Notes: a model not told the origin generated them from the letters alone. A DNA stretch of 64,000 nt from Vibrio rumoiensis (GCF_002218045.2 NZ_AP018686.1:992001-1056000), one strand, 5' to 3'. Positions 1 through 9,573 are shown, numbered from the stretch's first letter. Program-made: numbers and translations.

Positions 1-20
1 AGTTGTAAAATAATATATGA

Positions 21-60
21 AAACCCCTGAAACTTTTCAGTTTCAGGGGTTTCGTTTTTT
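21..60 (+). terminator. Rho-independent terminator of an upstream gene
   Basis: A 13-bp perfect stem (21-33 with 40-52) and a short loop are followed by a T-rich run on the + strand (54-60). The T run is on the + strand, so it mainly terminates a gene lying left of the window. It may also stop dmsC transcription from the other side, although the T run there is poor. Confidence 0.85.
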
Positions 61-85
61 ATATTTTACTTGGGACGGTTTGTGA

Positions 86-934
86 CTAAATCAAACCAAA
101 AGTAAAGTGCATACCATAAAACACACCGCGACCAAATATTTCAGCAGCAATCAACGCCACCAGTGCAACGAGGCTATAAAAGCGTACTTTATTGCTTTCT
201 TGGTGTGCCGATACCGACCACAATACTACTGCAATCAGCATCAAGATACATTGCGTCATGATCATGCTTGAGTATTCCGTCAACACAGTCGTGCCTTGGT
301 GAATAGACGTTACCACCGTTGAGAAATCCAACACGCGAGAAATCATGACCACAAAGTGCACGGCGATCAGTAACACACCAACACCTGCAATAATTTTGTT
401 TGATTTCACTGAACGCACATCAAAGGCATTCAGCAATACGTAACCAAACAATAGACCGGCAGTGATCACGGTGAATGTGAACTCAATAGGCGTGTAGATG
501 CTATCCCATAACGGCACCGTATTGATCAAATACACTTTGATCATCGCCGCCATGAATACCACACCCGCTAACGAACCTAGGTGACGTAAACCCGTACGTA
601 ATGAACGAGTGCCCACATTCAATACTTCTGATAACCAGTAAAAACCCGCAATCGCAAAGAAGATTGACCCCGTTAGGATTTCATTCGATAGACCAGATGC
701 GCCAACGCGATTAAACGAGTTAAACGCGCGCAATGGTGAGCCTAAGTGCATCGTAGACGCAGCGAAACCAATCGCCATAAAGCCCAATACGAAGAACAAA
801 GCTTTCATCGCTAGGTTCTTGCTTTCTTGCTCATCTGCGACACACATTAAGCGAGTGCTCACTAATAAATAAGCGCCCACCGCACATTGTGCTAATACGG
901 TAAAGAAAACTAAAGGGAGTTCTAAAAAGTGCAT
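86..934 (-). CDS. dmsC: DMSO reductase membrane anchor subunit DmsC
   Basis: Integral membrane subunit that anchors DmsAB and oxidises menaquinol to feed electrons to DmsB. The 282 residues are almost entirely hydrophobic helices (about eight), as expected for the DmsC family (E. coli DmsC is of similar length). It begins MHFLELPLVFFTVLAQ. Its ATG overlaps the dmsB stop as TAATG, so the two are translationally coupled, and the start is backed by an exceptionally strong Shine-Dalgarno. It is the last gene of dmsABC. The family assignment is firm. The physiological acceptor (DMSO, TMAO or other S/N-oxide) is not decided by the sequence. Confidence 0.9.
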   Translation of the reverse strand: MHFLELPLVFFTVLAQCAVGAYLLVSTRLMCVADEQESKNLAMKALFFVLGFMAIGFAASTMHLGSPLRAFNSFNRVGASGLSNEILTGSIFFAIAGFYWLSEVLNVGTRSLRTGLRHLGSLAGVVFMAAMIKVYLINTVPLWDSIYTPIEFTFTVITAGLLFGYVLLNAFDVRSVKSNKIIAGVGVLLIAVHFVVMISRVLDFSTVVTSIHQGTTVLTEYSSMIMTQCILMLIAVVLWSVSAHQESNKVRFYSLVALVALIAAEIFGRGVFYGMHFTFGLI

Positions 935-1581
935 TAGATCACCTCCTTAGGATTTTGTAGGAAGCCTGAAGTATCCCCTAATGGTTTCGCATTCGGGTTT
1001 AACTTCACGATAAGGTTCGGGCTAGTTAAGCGTGAATCAGGTAGTGGTGCACAGTCTGCGTTATTACCATATTTCGCACGTAACTCATCAATTGGGCCAA
1101 ACTCAATTGCACGTAATGGGCATGAATCGACACAGATTGGCATCAAGCCTTCAGCAACACGTTCATAACAACCATCACATTTAGTCATGTGACCTTTTTC
1201 TTCGCTGTATTGTGGGGCGCCGTAAGGACAAGCCATGTGACAGTATTTACAACCAATGCACACTTCTTCGTTTACCACCACTAAACCATCTTCTTCACGT
1301 TTATGCATCGCACCAGATGGACAAACCTTAGTACAAGCAGGGTTAGAGCAATGGTTACAAGCGATAGACAAGTAGTATGAGTAAACATCTTGACGATATA
1401 CGCCATTGTTCTCAGTCCAATTACCACCTACGTATTCGTAAATACGGCGAAAGTTACGTTTAATGTCTAGGTCTTTATTGTCTTTACACGAAAGCTGACA
1501 AGTTTTACAACCCGTACATTTGCTTGAGTCAATATAGAAGCCGTACTGCTTCTTAACACCGGTTGAAGTCGTTACGCTCAT
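934..1581 (-). CDS. dmsB: DMSO reductase iron-sulfur subunit DmsB
   Basis: Electron-transfer subunit with four [4Fe-4S] clusters, passing electrons from DmsC to the molybdenum subunit DmsA. The four Cys groups are visible in order: CTGCKTCQLSC near residue 22, CNHCSNPACTKVCP, CIGCKYCHMACP, and CDGCYERVAEGL followed by CVDSCP. The length of 215 residues is close to E. coli DmsB (205). The ATG overlaps the dmsA stop by four bases (ATGA) and its stop overlaps the dmsC start, so the operon is tightly coupled. There is no signal peptide, as expected for a subunit carried out by the Tat signal of DmsA. Confidence 0.93.
   Translation of the reverse strand: MSVTTSTGVKKQYGFYIDSSKCTGCKTCQLSCKDNKDLDIKRNFRRIYEYVGGNWTENNGVYRQDVYSYYLSIACNHCSNPACTKVCPSGAMHKREEDGLVVVNEEVCIGCKYCHMACPYGAPQYSEEKGHMTKCDGCYERVAEGLMPICVDSCPLRAIEFGPIDELRAKYGNNADCAPLPDSRLTSPNLIVKLNPNAKPLGDTSGFLQNPKEVI
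937..949 (-). promoter_or_regulatory. Very long Shine-Dalgarno for dmsC
   Basis: On the minus strand the last codons of dmsB read TAAGGAGGTGATC. This is a 13-nt match to the full complement of the 16S rRNA 3' tail, with GGAGG seven bases before the dmsC ATG. It also encodes the last residues (KEVI) of DmsB. It fixes the dmsC start and suggests deliberately high translation of the anchor subunit. Confidence 0.85.
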
Positions 1582-4049
1582 GCCTTAACTCCCATGCTTT
1601 TCAGTAGTTTAATTTCAACTAAGTTGGTGTGCGATGGATTCGCTTTTGCTAATGGTGTTGGACGTGCGGTAGTCAATACGTTAATTGAACCATTCATGTC
1701 GGTACCTTCACGGTTTGGCGCATACCAAGCACCTTCACCAAGCGCAGTCGTGTGAGGAATGATACGAGGTGTCACTTTGGCGCACACTTGCAGCTTACCG
1801 AATTCACTTTCTACCTGAACTAAATCACCATTTTTGATGCCACGAGGCTCTGCATCCATTGGGTTAATCCAGATTTCTTGCGGTGCTGCGGCTTTTAGTA
1901 ATTCAACATTACCGTAAGTTGAGTGAGCACGAGCTTTGTAGTGGAAACCGGTCATTTGCAGTGGGAACTGCTTACGCTTAGGTGAATCCCAGCCATCAAA
2001 TGTTGGGTGGTATTCTGGGATCGGCGTAATGTGTTCATCTTCATCTAATTCCCAAGTGGCCGCGATTTCCGCTAGCTGCTCAGAATAGATTTCGATCTTA
2101 CCTGATGGCGATGGTAATGGATTAGCAATTGGATCTTTACGGAAGTCTTCAAGCTCGACATAAGGGCGATCATGCTGCTTCTTGTAAATACCTTGCTTAC
2201 GCATCGTGTCGTAATCTGGTAAATCTGGATCGTTATTTTGCTTAACGGTTTGAGCGTACATCCACTGTAGCCACTCTTCTTGAGTACGGCCTTCTGTGAA
2301 TTCTTTTTCAACGCCTAAACGTTTTGCAAGATCAGACAACATGTCGTAAATCGGACGACATTCAAAGCGAGGTTTGATCGCTTGGCTTGCAAAGATGAAG
2401 TAAGGCATTGAACCTGCCGCGCCATCCATACAGAAATCCGATTGCTCAGACGTCGTACAGTCTGGTAGTACGATATCCGCGTATTTGGCAGATGATGTCA
2501 TGTGGTTATCGATCACAACGATCATTTCACACGCTTTTTCATCTTGCAGAATTTTATGCGTACGGTTGATGTCTGAGTGTTGGTTAATCAAACAGTTGCC
2601 CGCATAGTTCCAGATGAACTTAATTGGGTTTTGCAGACGTTCTACACCACGAATACCATCAGTTTTATCCGTCATTTCGTGTGCACGGTAAATCGCATCC
2701 GTCCATAAGAACATTGGGATAGACGCTTTTACTGGGTTTGGTACTTTCGGGAAACGTTGGAATGGGTAGCCATGATCACCTTCACGTAGACCAGTACCAC
2801 CACCTTGTAGGCCAACTTGACCACGAAGAAGAGAAAGCATACCAATCGCTTTACATGCTTGCTCACCACTTGCTGAGAGTTGTAAGCCCCAACCTTGCGT
2901 GATGTAGATGCGTTTTGCATCGCCAATTTCACGAGCCAGTTTGATGATGTCTTCTGCTGGCACACCGGTAATTGGTGCCGCCCACTCAGGTGTTTTAGGC
3001 GTTTTATCGTTGCCGTTACCTAAAATGTAATCTTTGTAGCTACCATTTTTCGGCGCTGAAGCAGGCAACGTTTTCGCATCGTAACCAACACAATAAGTGT
3101 CTAGGAAAGCTTGATCGACTTTATCTTCAGTGATCAGTACGTGAGCAATCGCTGCACATAATGCGGCATCGGTACCGTGACGTAGAGGAACCCATTGATC
3201 TTCACGACCACCAGCCGTGTCGGTGTAACGTGGATCGATTATGATGGTACGTGTACGGTTCTTTTGTTGACCTTCTACGTAGTTATGAGTTTGACCACCA
3301 CCAGACATACGCGTCTCAGCAGGGTTGTTACCAAAGAAAATCGCCAGATCAGCATTTTGAATATCGTCCATGCTGTTGTTGGCAACCCAACCACCATAGA
3401 AGAAATCGGTCATACATTCGATTGCAGCCGCAGAGTAATCACCATAGTGGTTCAGATAACCACCTTTTAGGTTCATTAAACGTGCCACTAAGGTTGAGCT
3501 TGGATCCCAACTTTTGGTTACTGTGCCACCTAATGTGCCAGTACCGTAGTTTAGATAAACCGCGTCATTACCATAATTTTTAATCGTGTCATCCAGACTT
3601 GCTGCAATGGTGTCTAGCGCTTCATCCCAGCTAATGCGCTTGAATTTACCTTCACCACGCTTACCAACACGCTTTAGAGGATATTTTAAACGGTCAGGGT
3701 TATACACGCGACGACGCATAGAGCGGCCACGTAAACACGCACGTACTTGGTGAGAATGGTTAAATTCATCAAGACCCGTGTTATCAGTTTCTACCCATTT
3801 GATTTCGCCATCGACAACGTGCATACGTAATGGACAACGGCTACCGCAGTTTACGGTACAGGCTGACCATACGATTTTTTCGTCAGGTTTCGCTGGAGTT
3901 TCAATCGCAAGCGCTTTCTTACTAAATGGTAATGTTAAGCCACTGGTTACCGTTGCTAATGCACCTAAAGCGGCACTACCTTTTACAAAGCCACGACGTG
4001 TGACTGCAAATGCGTCGTTCTTATTTGTCTGTTTATCATTAACTGACAC
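1578..4049 (-). CDS. dmsA: DMSO reductase catalytic subunit DmsA (Tat-exported)
   Basis: Molybdopterin bis-MGD oxidoreductase that reduces dimethyl sulfoxide or related S/N-oxides on the periplasmic side. The 823 residues start with a Tat signal (TRRGFVKG at about 17-24, then a hydrophobic stretch ending in ALA). The FeS motif follows, with cysteines 64, 68 and 72 (CTVNCGSRC) and a fourth in RACLRGR near 104, as in E. coli DmsA. The molybdopterin oxidoreductase and dinucleotide-binding domains follow. The start is GTG at 4049, eight bases after GAGGA. It is the first gene of dmsABC and divergent from the chaperone gene at 4193. An FNR-like site in the gap suggests anaerobic activation. Confidence 0.94.
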   Translation of the reverse strand: MSVNDKQTNKNDAFAVTRRGFVKGSAALGALATVTSGLTLPFSKKALAIETPAKPDEKIVWSACTVNCGSRCPLRMHVVDGEIKWVETDNTGLDEFNHSHQVRACLRGRSMRRRVYNPDRLKYPLKRVGKRGEGKFKRISWDEALDTIAASLDDTIKNYGNDAVYLNYGTGTLGGTVTKSWDPSSTLVARLMNLKGGYLNHYGDYSAAAIECMTDFFYGGWVANNSMDDIQNADLAIFFGNNPAETRMSGGGQTHNYVEGQQKNRTRTIIIDPRYTDTAGGREDQWVPLRHGTDAALCAAIAHVLITEDKVDQAFLDTYCVGYDAKTLPASAPKNGSYKDYILGNGNDKTPKTPEWAAPITGVPAEDIIKLAREIGDAKRIYITQGWGLQLSASGEQACKAIGMLSLLRGQVGLQGGGTGLREGDHGYPFQRFPKVPNPVKASIPMFLWTDAIYRAHEMTDKTDGIRGVERLQNPIKFIWNYAGNCLINQHSDINRTHKILQDEKACEMIVVIDNHMTSSAKYADIVLPDCTTSEQSDFCMDGAAGSMPYFIFASQAIKPRFECRPIYDMLSDLAKRLGVEKEFTEGRTQEEWLQWMYAQTVKQNNDPDLPDYDTMRKQGIYKKQHDRPYVELEDFRKDPIANPLPSPSGKIEIYSEQLAEIAATWELDEDEHITPIPEYHPTFDGWDSPKRKQFPLQMTGFHYKARAHSTYGNVELLKAAAPQEIWINPMDAEPRGIKNGDLVQVESEFGKLQVCAKVTPRIIPHTTALGEGAWYAPNREGTDMNGSINVLTTARPTPLAKANPSHTNLVEIKLLKSMGVKA

Positions 4050-4112
4050 GACTTTTCCTCATCTATGCTTCGAGTTAGGCGATGATTATGAGCCTACCCC
4101 GATAGAGGTACT

Positions 4113-4126
4113 TTGTTTTAAATCAA
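4113..4126. promoter_or_regulatory. FNR-like binding site between dmsA and the torD-like gene
   Basis: TTGTTTTAAATCAA matches the FNR consensus TTGAT-N4-ATCAA in nine of ten defined positions. It is embedded in a longer dyad (CTTTG...CAAAG). It lies 64 bp upstream of the dmsA start and 66 bp upstream of the torD-like start, so one dimer could serve both promoters. The match is seen directly. FNR control is inferred from the known anaerobic regulation of dms operons. Confidence 0.65.
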
Positions 4127-4192
4127 AGTATATCGACTCTATTCGACGTATATTACGTGCCACTTAGAATGAGATATAGAGCACACTTTTAA

Positions 4193-4828
4193 ATGACGAC
4201 TTTTCATCCAGAATCAGCATTAATCACGAAAATACTTGGCGCTTTAATCTATTTCCGACCAAGTGAATTTAGCGACCATGGCATCGATCGAGTATTAGCA
4301 CTACAAGTCGAATCACCAGAAAGCAGTGCTCTTATTAAAACGTTTCAAAGCGTGCTTGATGTATTTAACCGCACCGATATCGATGCATTAAATATGGCGC
4401 ACGATGAATTTTTTTCCGGTATTGCCGACATACCGGTGCCACCTTGGGGCTCGGTGTATTTAGATCGTGAGTGTGTGTTATTCGGTGAATCAACGTCTGA
4501 ATATAAGCAGTTTTTGGTGAAGCAGGGATTTGAATTTGAGACGCATAATAATGATCCTCTGGATCATATTGGCCTCATGCTGATGACATTAGGCGAGTTA
4601 CTTGAAAACCAAACCAATGATCAAGCCTCTGCAGCACTAGAAGAATTACTCACGACCCACATGCTGCCATGGACAACGCATTACTTAACCCAAATTGAAT
4701 CAATGATAACTGAACCGGCCTACGCTCAAGCGATTGCATTAACGCAAACCTTGTTAAATAAACTTCAGACAACACTGAACTTACAAGCTAAGCCAAGACA
4801 AATTTACTTTAAGATTACTCAGCAATAA
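4193..4828 (+). CDS. TorD/DmsD-family molybdoenzyme chaperone
   Basis: Probable cytoplasmic system-specific chaperone that binds the Tat signal of DmsA and holds it for cofactor insertion. The 211 residues are predicted largely helical. They contain the family signature around residues 120-125 (NDPLDH) followed by a long helix and LPWTTHY further on, which fits the E-x-P-x-DH motif of TorD/DmsD. It is divergent from dmsABC and four bases upstream of a ferredoxin gene, which supports a role in DMSO reductase maturation. Whether DmsD- or TorD-like specificity applies cannot be told. Confidence 0.8.
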   Translation: MTTFHPESALITKILGALIYFRPSEFSDHGIDRVLALQVESPESSALIKTFQSVLDVFNRTDIDALNMAHDEFFSGIADIPVPPWGSVYLDRECVLFGESTSEYKQFLVKQGFEFETHNNDPLDHIGLMLMTLGELLENQTNDQASAALEELLTTHMLPWTTHYLTQIESMITEPAYAQAIALTQTLLNKLQTTLNLQAKPRQIYFKITQQ

Positions 4829-4832
4829 TCCT

Positions 4833-5348
4833 ATGACTGAACGCAAAAATAAGCCGCAGGAACCACAGCAAAGCCGCCGAGCCTTATTCACCGGCATGGC
4901 GAAACGCAGCTATCAATCGGTTCAAGCGGAAGATAAAGTGCAGCGTACCGTGCCTCGTCCACCCAATGCGGTAGATGAGGACATCTTCACGCGCTTATGT
5001 AACCAATGTGGAGCATGCGAGAAAGTTTGCCCAGAGTCTATTATTCGTATGGAAAACGGCTTCCCTACCTTAGATGTGGAATACTCGCATTGCACCTTAT
5101 GCGGAAAGTGCCAAGCCGCCTGCCCGACGATTGCGTTATCGAATCAACAACAAGATACTGGCTTACGTGCCAAGGCATCTGAAACCTGCATTAATCTTTA
5201 TGGCTATTGCGACTCATGTGCTCAATCGTGCCCAAGCCAAGCACTGACATGGCGAGACAGCCAAATCCCTAGTATCGATGTGACAAAATGCAATGGTTGC
5301 GGAATTTGTAAAAGCGACTGCTTTATTGGCGCCATTCAAATGCAATAA
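4833..5348 (+). CDS. NapF-like polyferredoxin
   Basis: A 171-residue cytoplasmic ferredoxin. It has an N-terminal SRRALFTGM segment (residues 14-22) like NapF. Its Cys groups are CNQCGACEKVCP (56-67), CTLCGKCQAACP, an atypical CINLYGYCDSCAQSCP, and CNGCGICKSDC at the C terminus. NapF assists insertion of FeS or Mo cofactor into the NapA precursor. Here the gene is coupled to a TorD-type chaperone and faces dmsABC, so it may do the same for DmsA. The odd spacing of the third group (C-x6-C-x2-C) is typical of NapF-like proteins rather than of plain ferredoxins. There is no nap operon in the window. Confidence 0.75.
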   Translation: MTERKNKPQEPQQSRRALFTGMAKRSYQSVQAEDKVQRTVPRPPNAVDEDIFTRLCNQCGACEKVCPESIIRMENGFPTLDVEYSHCTLCGKCQAACPTIALSNQQQDTGLRAKASETCINLYGYCDSCAQSCPSQALTWRDSQIPSIDVTKCNGCGICKSDCFIGAIQMQ

Positions 5349-5363
5349 TTCATCAGTACTAAA

Positions 5364-5393
5364 AAGCCCATCTTGCATCGACAAAATGGGCTT
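5364..5393 (-). terminator. Terminator after the OmpA-like lipoprotein gene
   Basis: AAGCCCAT pairs with ATGGGCTT across a short loop. On the minus strand the stem is followed by a run of five T. It sits between two convergent genes and serves the minus-strand gene ending at 5426. It could also act on the ferredoxin transcript. Confidence 0.7.
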
Positions 5394-5425
5394 GAATTCA
5401 ACATAGATAAATCACGCCCGTAAAA

Positions 5426-6130
5426 TTACGACATTGGGCTTAAAATAATTTGTACACGACGGTTTTGTGCTCGGCCTTCAGCAGACGAATTGGAAGCAAT
5501 TGGATTCGACTCACCTCTTCCCACACTAGTAATACGCGTTGATTTCACCTTGTTATTGATTAAAAAGGTAGAAACCGCATTCGCACGCACTTCAGACAAA
5601 CGTAAGTTATACGAGTCAGAGCCTGAACTGTCCGTATATCCATACACATTAATATTGGTTTTATTGTATTCGTTAACCACCGTTGCCACATTAAATAAAG
5701 CGCGCTTCGCAGTGTTATTCAGCTCGGTTTGATCCACGCCAAAGGTAATCGAGTTTGGCATGTTCAAAATAATATTATTGCCACTTTGGCTGACACTAAT
5801 TCCCGTGGCACGCAGCTCTTGTTCAAGCTTCTTCGCTTGCGTATCCATGTAATAGCCAATGCCGCCACCGACAGTTGCCCCCGAAGCTGCGCCAATTAGC
5901 GCCCCTTTACCTCTGTCACTTTTACTCGATGATGCCACACCGATTGCTGCACCAGCGGCCGCACCAATTAAGGCGCCCGTCGTCGCATCCGACATTTGGC
6001 TCTGGCCTGTATATGGGTTAGTCGTTTCACACGCAGCCAATGACAATACGCTTCCAGCAAGTACCAGTGATTTCCATTTCATTGCACGTAATACCGTTGA
6101 ATGTGAGGTTTTATTTTTTATGTTAGTCAT
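5426..6130 (-). CDS. OmpA-family lipoprotein (YiaD-like) with glycine zipper
   Basis: Outer-membrane lipoprotein that probably tethers the membrane to peptidoglycan. A signal peptide ends in the lipobox LSLAAC. A glycine-zipper segment follows (GALIGAAAGAAIG and GALIGAASGATVGGGIG), then a C-terminal OmpA domain with the peptidoglycan-binding pattern (YGYTDSSGSDSYNLRLSEVRA, then GRAQNRRV). Two starts are possible. The upstream ATG at 6130 gives 234 residues but its AAAGGA is better spaced for an out-of-frame ATG eight bases earlier. The ATG at 6082 gives a cleaner lipoprotein signal but has no clear ribosome site. It is a stand-alone gene with its own terminator. Confidence 0.85.
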   Translation of the reverse strand: MTNIKNKTSHSTVLRAMKWKSLVLAGSVLSLAACETTNPYTGQSQMSDATTGALIGAAAGAAIGVASSSKSDRGKGALIGAASGATVGGGIGYYMDTQAKKLEQELRATGISVSQSGNNIILNMPNSITFGVDQTELNNTAKRALFNVATVVNEYNKTNINVYGYTDSSGSDSYNLRLSEVRANAVSTFLINNKVKSTRITSVGRGESNPIASNSSAEGRAQNRRVQIILSPMS

Positions 6131-6447
6131 TGCTCATAATTTCCTTTCGACTATGACGATCCATTAAATTCGCAAGGACATTAACAAAAAGTTCCTCCAG
6201 AACAAGATGAGAAACGTTTATTTAACACAATACCAACACAATTGATTTTACCCTGTCATTCACAAGCTAAAATGTAATTAGAATCTTACACCAGCCTAGG
6301 TAAAAAATGACAAATACACCTTTGTTATTATTCATTGCGCGATATAATGCCAGAACTCTTCAAATCGGTACGATTAATGACGCGCTCAGTTGCCACTCGT
6401 TCTGCCTACTCTTTGAAAATTGAATCGTTATAGGATACATACCTCGT
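6131..6447. other. Divergent intergenic region with a candidate promoter
   Basis: No gene is supported here. A TATAAT at 6343-6348 with TTGTTA at 6322-6327 (15-bp spacing, shorter than ideal) is a candidate promoter for the downstream DUF748 gene and would give a leader of roughly 95 bases. No hairpin or riboswitch pattern was recognised. Confidence 0.35.
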
Positions 6448-9400
6448 ATGATCAACACTGTAAAAACCGCTTGTTCTCGTTTTAAACAAGCACCTCGCTT
6501 TATCCGTATTACTACTTATTTGACAGTGGCTTATGCAACTTACGCTCTTATCCTCGGTTTAATTATTCCTAGCATTGCCCAATCACAAGTACCGGGTGTT
6601 CTTTCAGATTTACTCGGCAGACAAGTTAAAATCGAAAAAGTCCGCATTAATCCCTTTTTGCTTCGCTTTCGAGTGGACGGTTTTGATATAAAAGAAAGTG
6701 ACGCTAAGCAGTCATTTGTCAGTTTTGAACGCCTAGATTTACAGGTAGGATTTTGGCGCAGTGTGTTGCACTTTACGCCCAACCTCGATCATTTTTATTT
6801 ACAACATCCTAACGTTAATATGGTGCGTTTAGATAACCTTGGTAATTTCAATTTCACCGATATTATCAAAACACTTACCGCGGCTCCCAAAGAACCACAA
6901 CAAGTTAAAGAAGAAAAAGCCGCTCCTGGTTTGCCGCCTTTTCATGCACGTGATATCAAATTAAGTGATGGTCAATTCGATTTTATCGATCAACCAACTG
7001 GCGCGCACTTAAAATATCAAGGCCTGAATATTCATCTTCCACAACTCGACTCTCAAGCACAAACGATGGTGAAAACCACTCCATCTAAAAATGGCGACCG
7101 TAATAGCGCAACATCAAATGAAAACCACTTTGCTATCAATGTTACTGGCGCAGATAAAGGCTCTCTTGCACTCGAAGGTAAATTCCAATTCGAACCTTTT
7201 GCGATTGAAGGTAAATTGGGCATGAAGAACATTACCCTCAAAAATTTTTGGCCATTTGCTGAAAAACAACTTGATGCCAAATTGACCAGCGGGCAATTTA
7301 ATTTCTCAACCGAATTCCAAGCGAAAAACGAACCTCAACGTTTCGACTATTCAACGAGTAATGGCAAATTTGAATTACTTGATCTTGTTTTCACCGATGG
7401 CGAAAAAGAAAAAATCAAACTGCCTAGTCTAAAATTAAATGCGATTTCACTAAACAATAAACAACACGCGATTGATATTGGCTCGCTGACCCTCAATCGT
7501 TTATGGATTGATGCGATCGTGAACAAGCAAGGTGCTGATCTACAAACGTTGTTTACCCCAAAAGCAGAAGCCCCAAAACCGAAAGTGACCGTTACTACCG
7601 CCGATCAAGCGACCGCCGATGATGCAGTCAAAGCAATAGGAAAAACCAAAACAGCGAAAAAAACTCAACCAAGCCAAACAGAATCACCTTGGATTGTTCG
7701 CCTACACAAATTCTCAATGCTCGACACCGACATTAATGTCAATGAAAAGATGGTAAGCAATGGGGTACATTGGCGCATCAACCCACTGACGATTGAAGCC
7801 AGCAATATCATTAGCGACCTATCGAAGCCCATTGATTATAAAATCAGCCTAGATGTAAATTCTTGGGTAAAAAGCCCGCTCGACAACACACGTGGTCACT
7901 TGAATAGCCAAGGCAGTATTGATGCTAAAGCACTTACTTTTAAAGGCAATGTTGAGCTAACCCAACTAGACCTAAGCCAATTTCAAGCCTATATCGACCC
8001 ATACCTCAATGTGCGTCTGCAAACCGGTAAGCTATCAACCAAAGGCCAATTTAGTGCTGATACCAAAGGCCATGCGACTTACACTGGTCAAGCAAATATC
8101 GCCAAATTATTAGTACGCGACAAATTGGAATATCAACCCTTGGTTCAGTGGTCAAACACCACGGTGAATAACCTACGCTTCGATATGGCGAAAAAAAGCA
8201 TCAAAATGGCATCAATTAATATCGATAGGCCATATACGAAAGTACTGATTGATAAGCAACGTCGTACCAATATTGGCAGTCTGCTGAAACCTCAGCCTGC
8301 TGCAACCTCGAAACCATCGACTCCAAGTAATGCGAGCAGCAAACCTTACTCTGTCGACATTGGCAAAATCAGCATTCGCAATGGCTCGACTTTCTTTGCC
8401 GATTACTCATTAACACCGAGTTTCGCGTCTGGGATTGAATCTCTCAATGGTTCAGTCAGTCACCTTTCTTCAACGCCAGGAACAAAAGCAAGCGTTGACC
8501 TAAAAGGTAAAATTAACAAATACGCTCCAGTGACGTTAAACGGTGAAATTAATCCATTGATTAAAAATCCATATTTAGATTTGGACTTAATCTTTAAAAG
8601 TGTTGAACTGACATCGGTCAACCCATATTCAGGCACTTATGCAGGTTATTACATCGACAAAGGGCAACTGTCTCTTGCGTTAAAATACCAGTTAGAAAAT
8701 AACCACTTAGTCGGTGATAACCACGTCATGATTGACCAATTGAAGCTCGGTGAAAAAAGTGACTCTGAAACCGCGACTAGCTTGCCACTATCACTCGCAG
8801 TTGCATTGCTGCAAGATCGCCACGGCGTGATTGATTTAGGGGTTCAAGTATCTGGCGATGTGAACAGCCCAGACTTCAGCTTTGGTAGCGTGATCTGGGG
8901 GGCATTTGCCAACGTGATCACTAAAGCCGTAACATCCCCATTCTCAATGATTGCAGGCCTTGCAGGTAGTGATGAAGAGCTCAATAAAATTGAATTTGCA
9001 GCTGGTAAAGCCATTGTGTCGACTGGTGAGCAAGAGAAATTAAGCACTATCGCGACCGCGCTGGAAGAAAGGCCGATGCTGAAATTAAGCATTGTTGGCT
9101 CGGTTAATCAGGCAGAAGATACGCAAGCGATTGCAGCAAACAAGGTGAATACTCAATTGCTACATGAAAGTGGTGTAGATGAAATCCCAGACGAACTATC
9201 TGCAGATAACTTCCCACCAGACAGTGATTTATCTGATGCTTTAGAAGACTTATTCGAAAGCCAGCTAAAAAAAGATGCGGGGGATGAACAAGATACAATC
9301 AAAGCGCAACTGCAAGCGAAAAGCGGCCAGAAAAAGGTTGATGATGACCAACTCGCACACGCACTCAACGCCAGTATGTACACGCAATTAGTCGATGCCC

Positions 9401-9573
9401 AAAACGTCAGCCTTGATGAATTAGGCAGCCTAGCCGAAGAGCGAGCACGCGTGATTAAAGCCTACTTAGTCGATGAACTGAAAGTCGACCCTGCTCGCGT
9501 GTTTATTCTCGATAGTAAAACCAAGCTAAAAACCGAGGATAGCATCGCTGAATTATCATTAGATGCCAGTTGA
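6448..9573 (+). CDS. DUF748 (AsmA-like) envelope protein
   Basis: A very long (1041-residue) envelope protein of the DUF748 family. One N-terminal membrane anchor (about residues 22-45) precedes long stretches of beta-rich repeats in the periplasm, resembling AsmA/TamB-type bridge proteins. The C-terminal part contains low-complexity acidic segments and an OmpA-like tail pattern (KAIVSTGEQEKLSTIATAL, later RARVIKAYLVDEL) typical of DUF748 members. The family is thought to work in envelope homeostasis. A precise substrate is not known and none can be read from the sequence. The gene stands alone, with a strong terminator right after it. Confidence 0.8.
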   Translation: MINTVKTACSRFKQAPRFIRITTYLTVAYATYALILGLIIPSIAQSQVPGVLSDLLGRQVKIEKVRINPFLLRFRVDGFDIKESDAKQSFVSFERLDLQVGFWRSVLHFTPNLDHFYLQHPNVNMVRLDNLGNFNFTDIIKTLTAAPKEPQQVKEEKAAPGLPPFHARDIKLSDGQFDFIDQPTGAHLKYQGLNIHLPQLDSQAQTMVKTTPSKNGDRNSATSNENHFAINVTGADKGSLALEGKFQFEPFAIEGKLGMKNITLKNFWPFAEKQLDAKLTSGQFNFSTEFQAKNEPQRFDYSTSNGKFELLDLVFTDGEKEKIKLPSLKLNAISLNNKQHAIDIGSLTLNRLWIDAIVNKQGADLQTLFTPKAEAPKPKVTVTTADQATADDAVKAIGKTKTAKKTQPSQTESPWIVRLHKFSMLDTDINVNEKMVSNGVHWRINPLTIEASNIISDLSKPIDYKISLDVNSWVKSPLDNTRGHLNSQGSIDAKALTFKGNVELTQLDLSQFQAYIDPYLNVRLQTGKLSTKGQFSADTKGHATYTGQANIAKLLVRDKLEYQPLVQWSNTTVNNLRFDMAKKSIKMASINIDRPYTKVLIDKQRRTNIGSLLKPQPAATSKPSTPSNASSKPYSVDIGKISIRNGSTFFADYSLTPSFASGIESLNGSVSHLSSTPGTKASVDLKGKINKYAPVTLNGEINPLIKNPYLDLDLIFKSVELTSVNPYSGTYAGYYIDKGQLSLALKYQLENNHLVGDNHVMIDQLKLGEKSDSETATSLPLSLAVALLQDRHGVIDLGVQVSGDVNSPDFSFGSVIWGAFANVITKAVTSPFSMIAGLAGSDEELNKIEFAAGKAIVSTGEQEKLSTIATALEERPMLKLSIVGSVNQAEDTQAIAANKVNTQLLHESGVDEIPDELSADNFPPDSDLSDALEDLFESQLKKDAGDEQDTIKAQLQAKSGQKKVDDDQLAHALNASMYTQLVDAQNVSLDELGSLAEERARVIKAYLVDELKVDPARVFILDSKTKLKTEDSIAELSLDAS

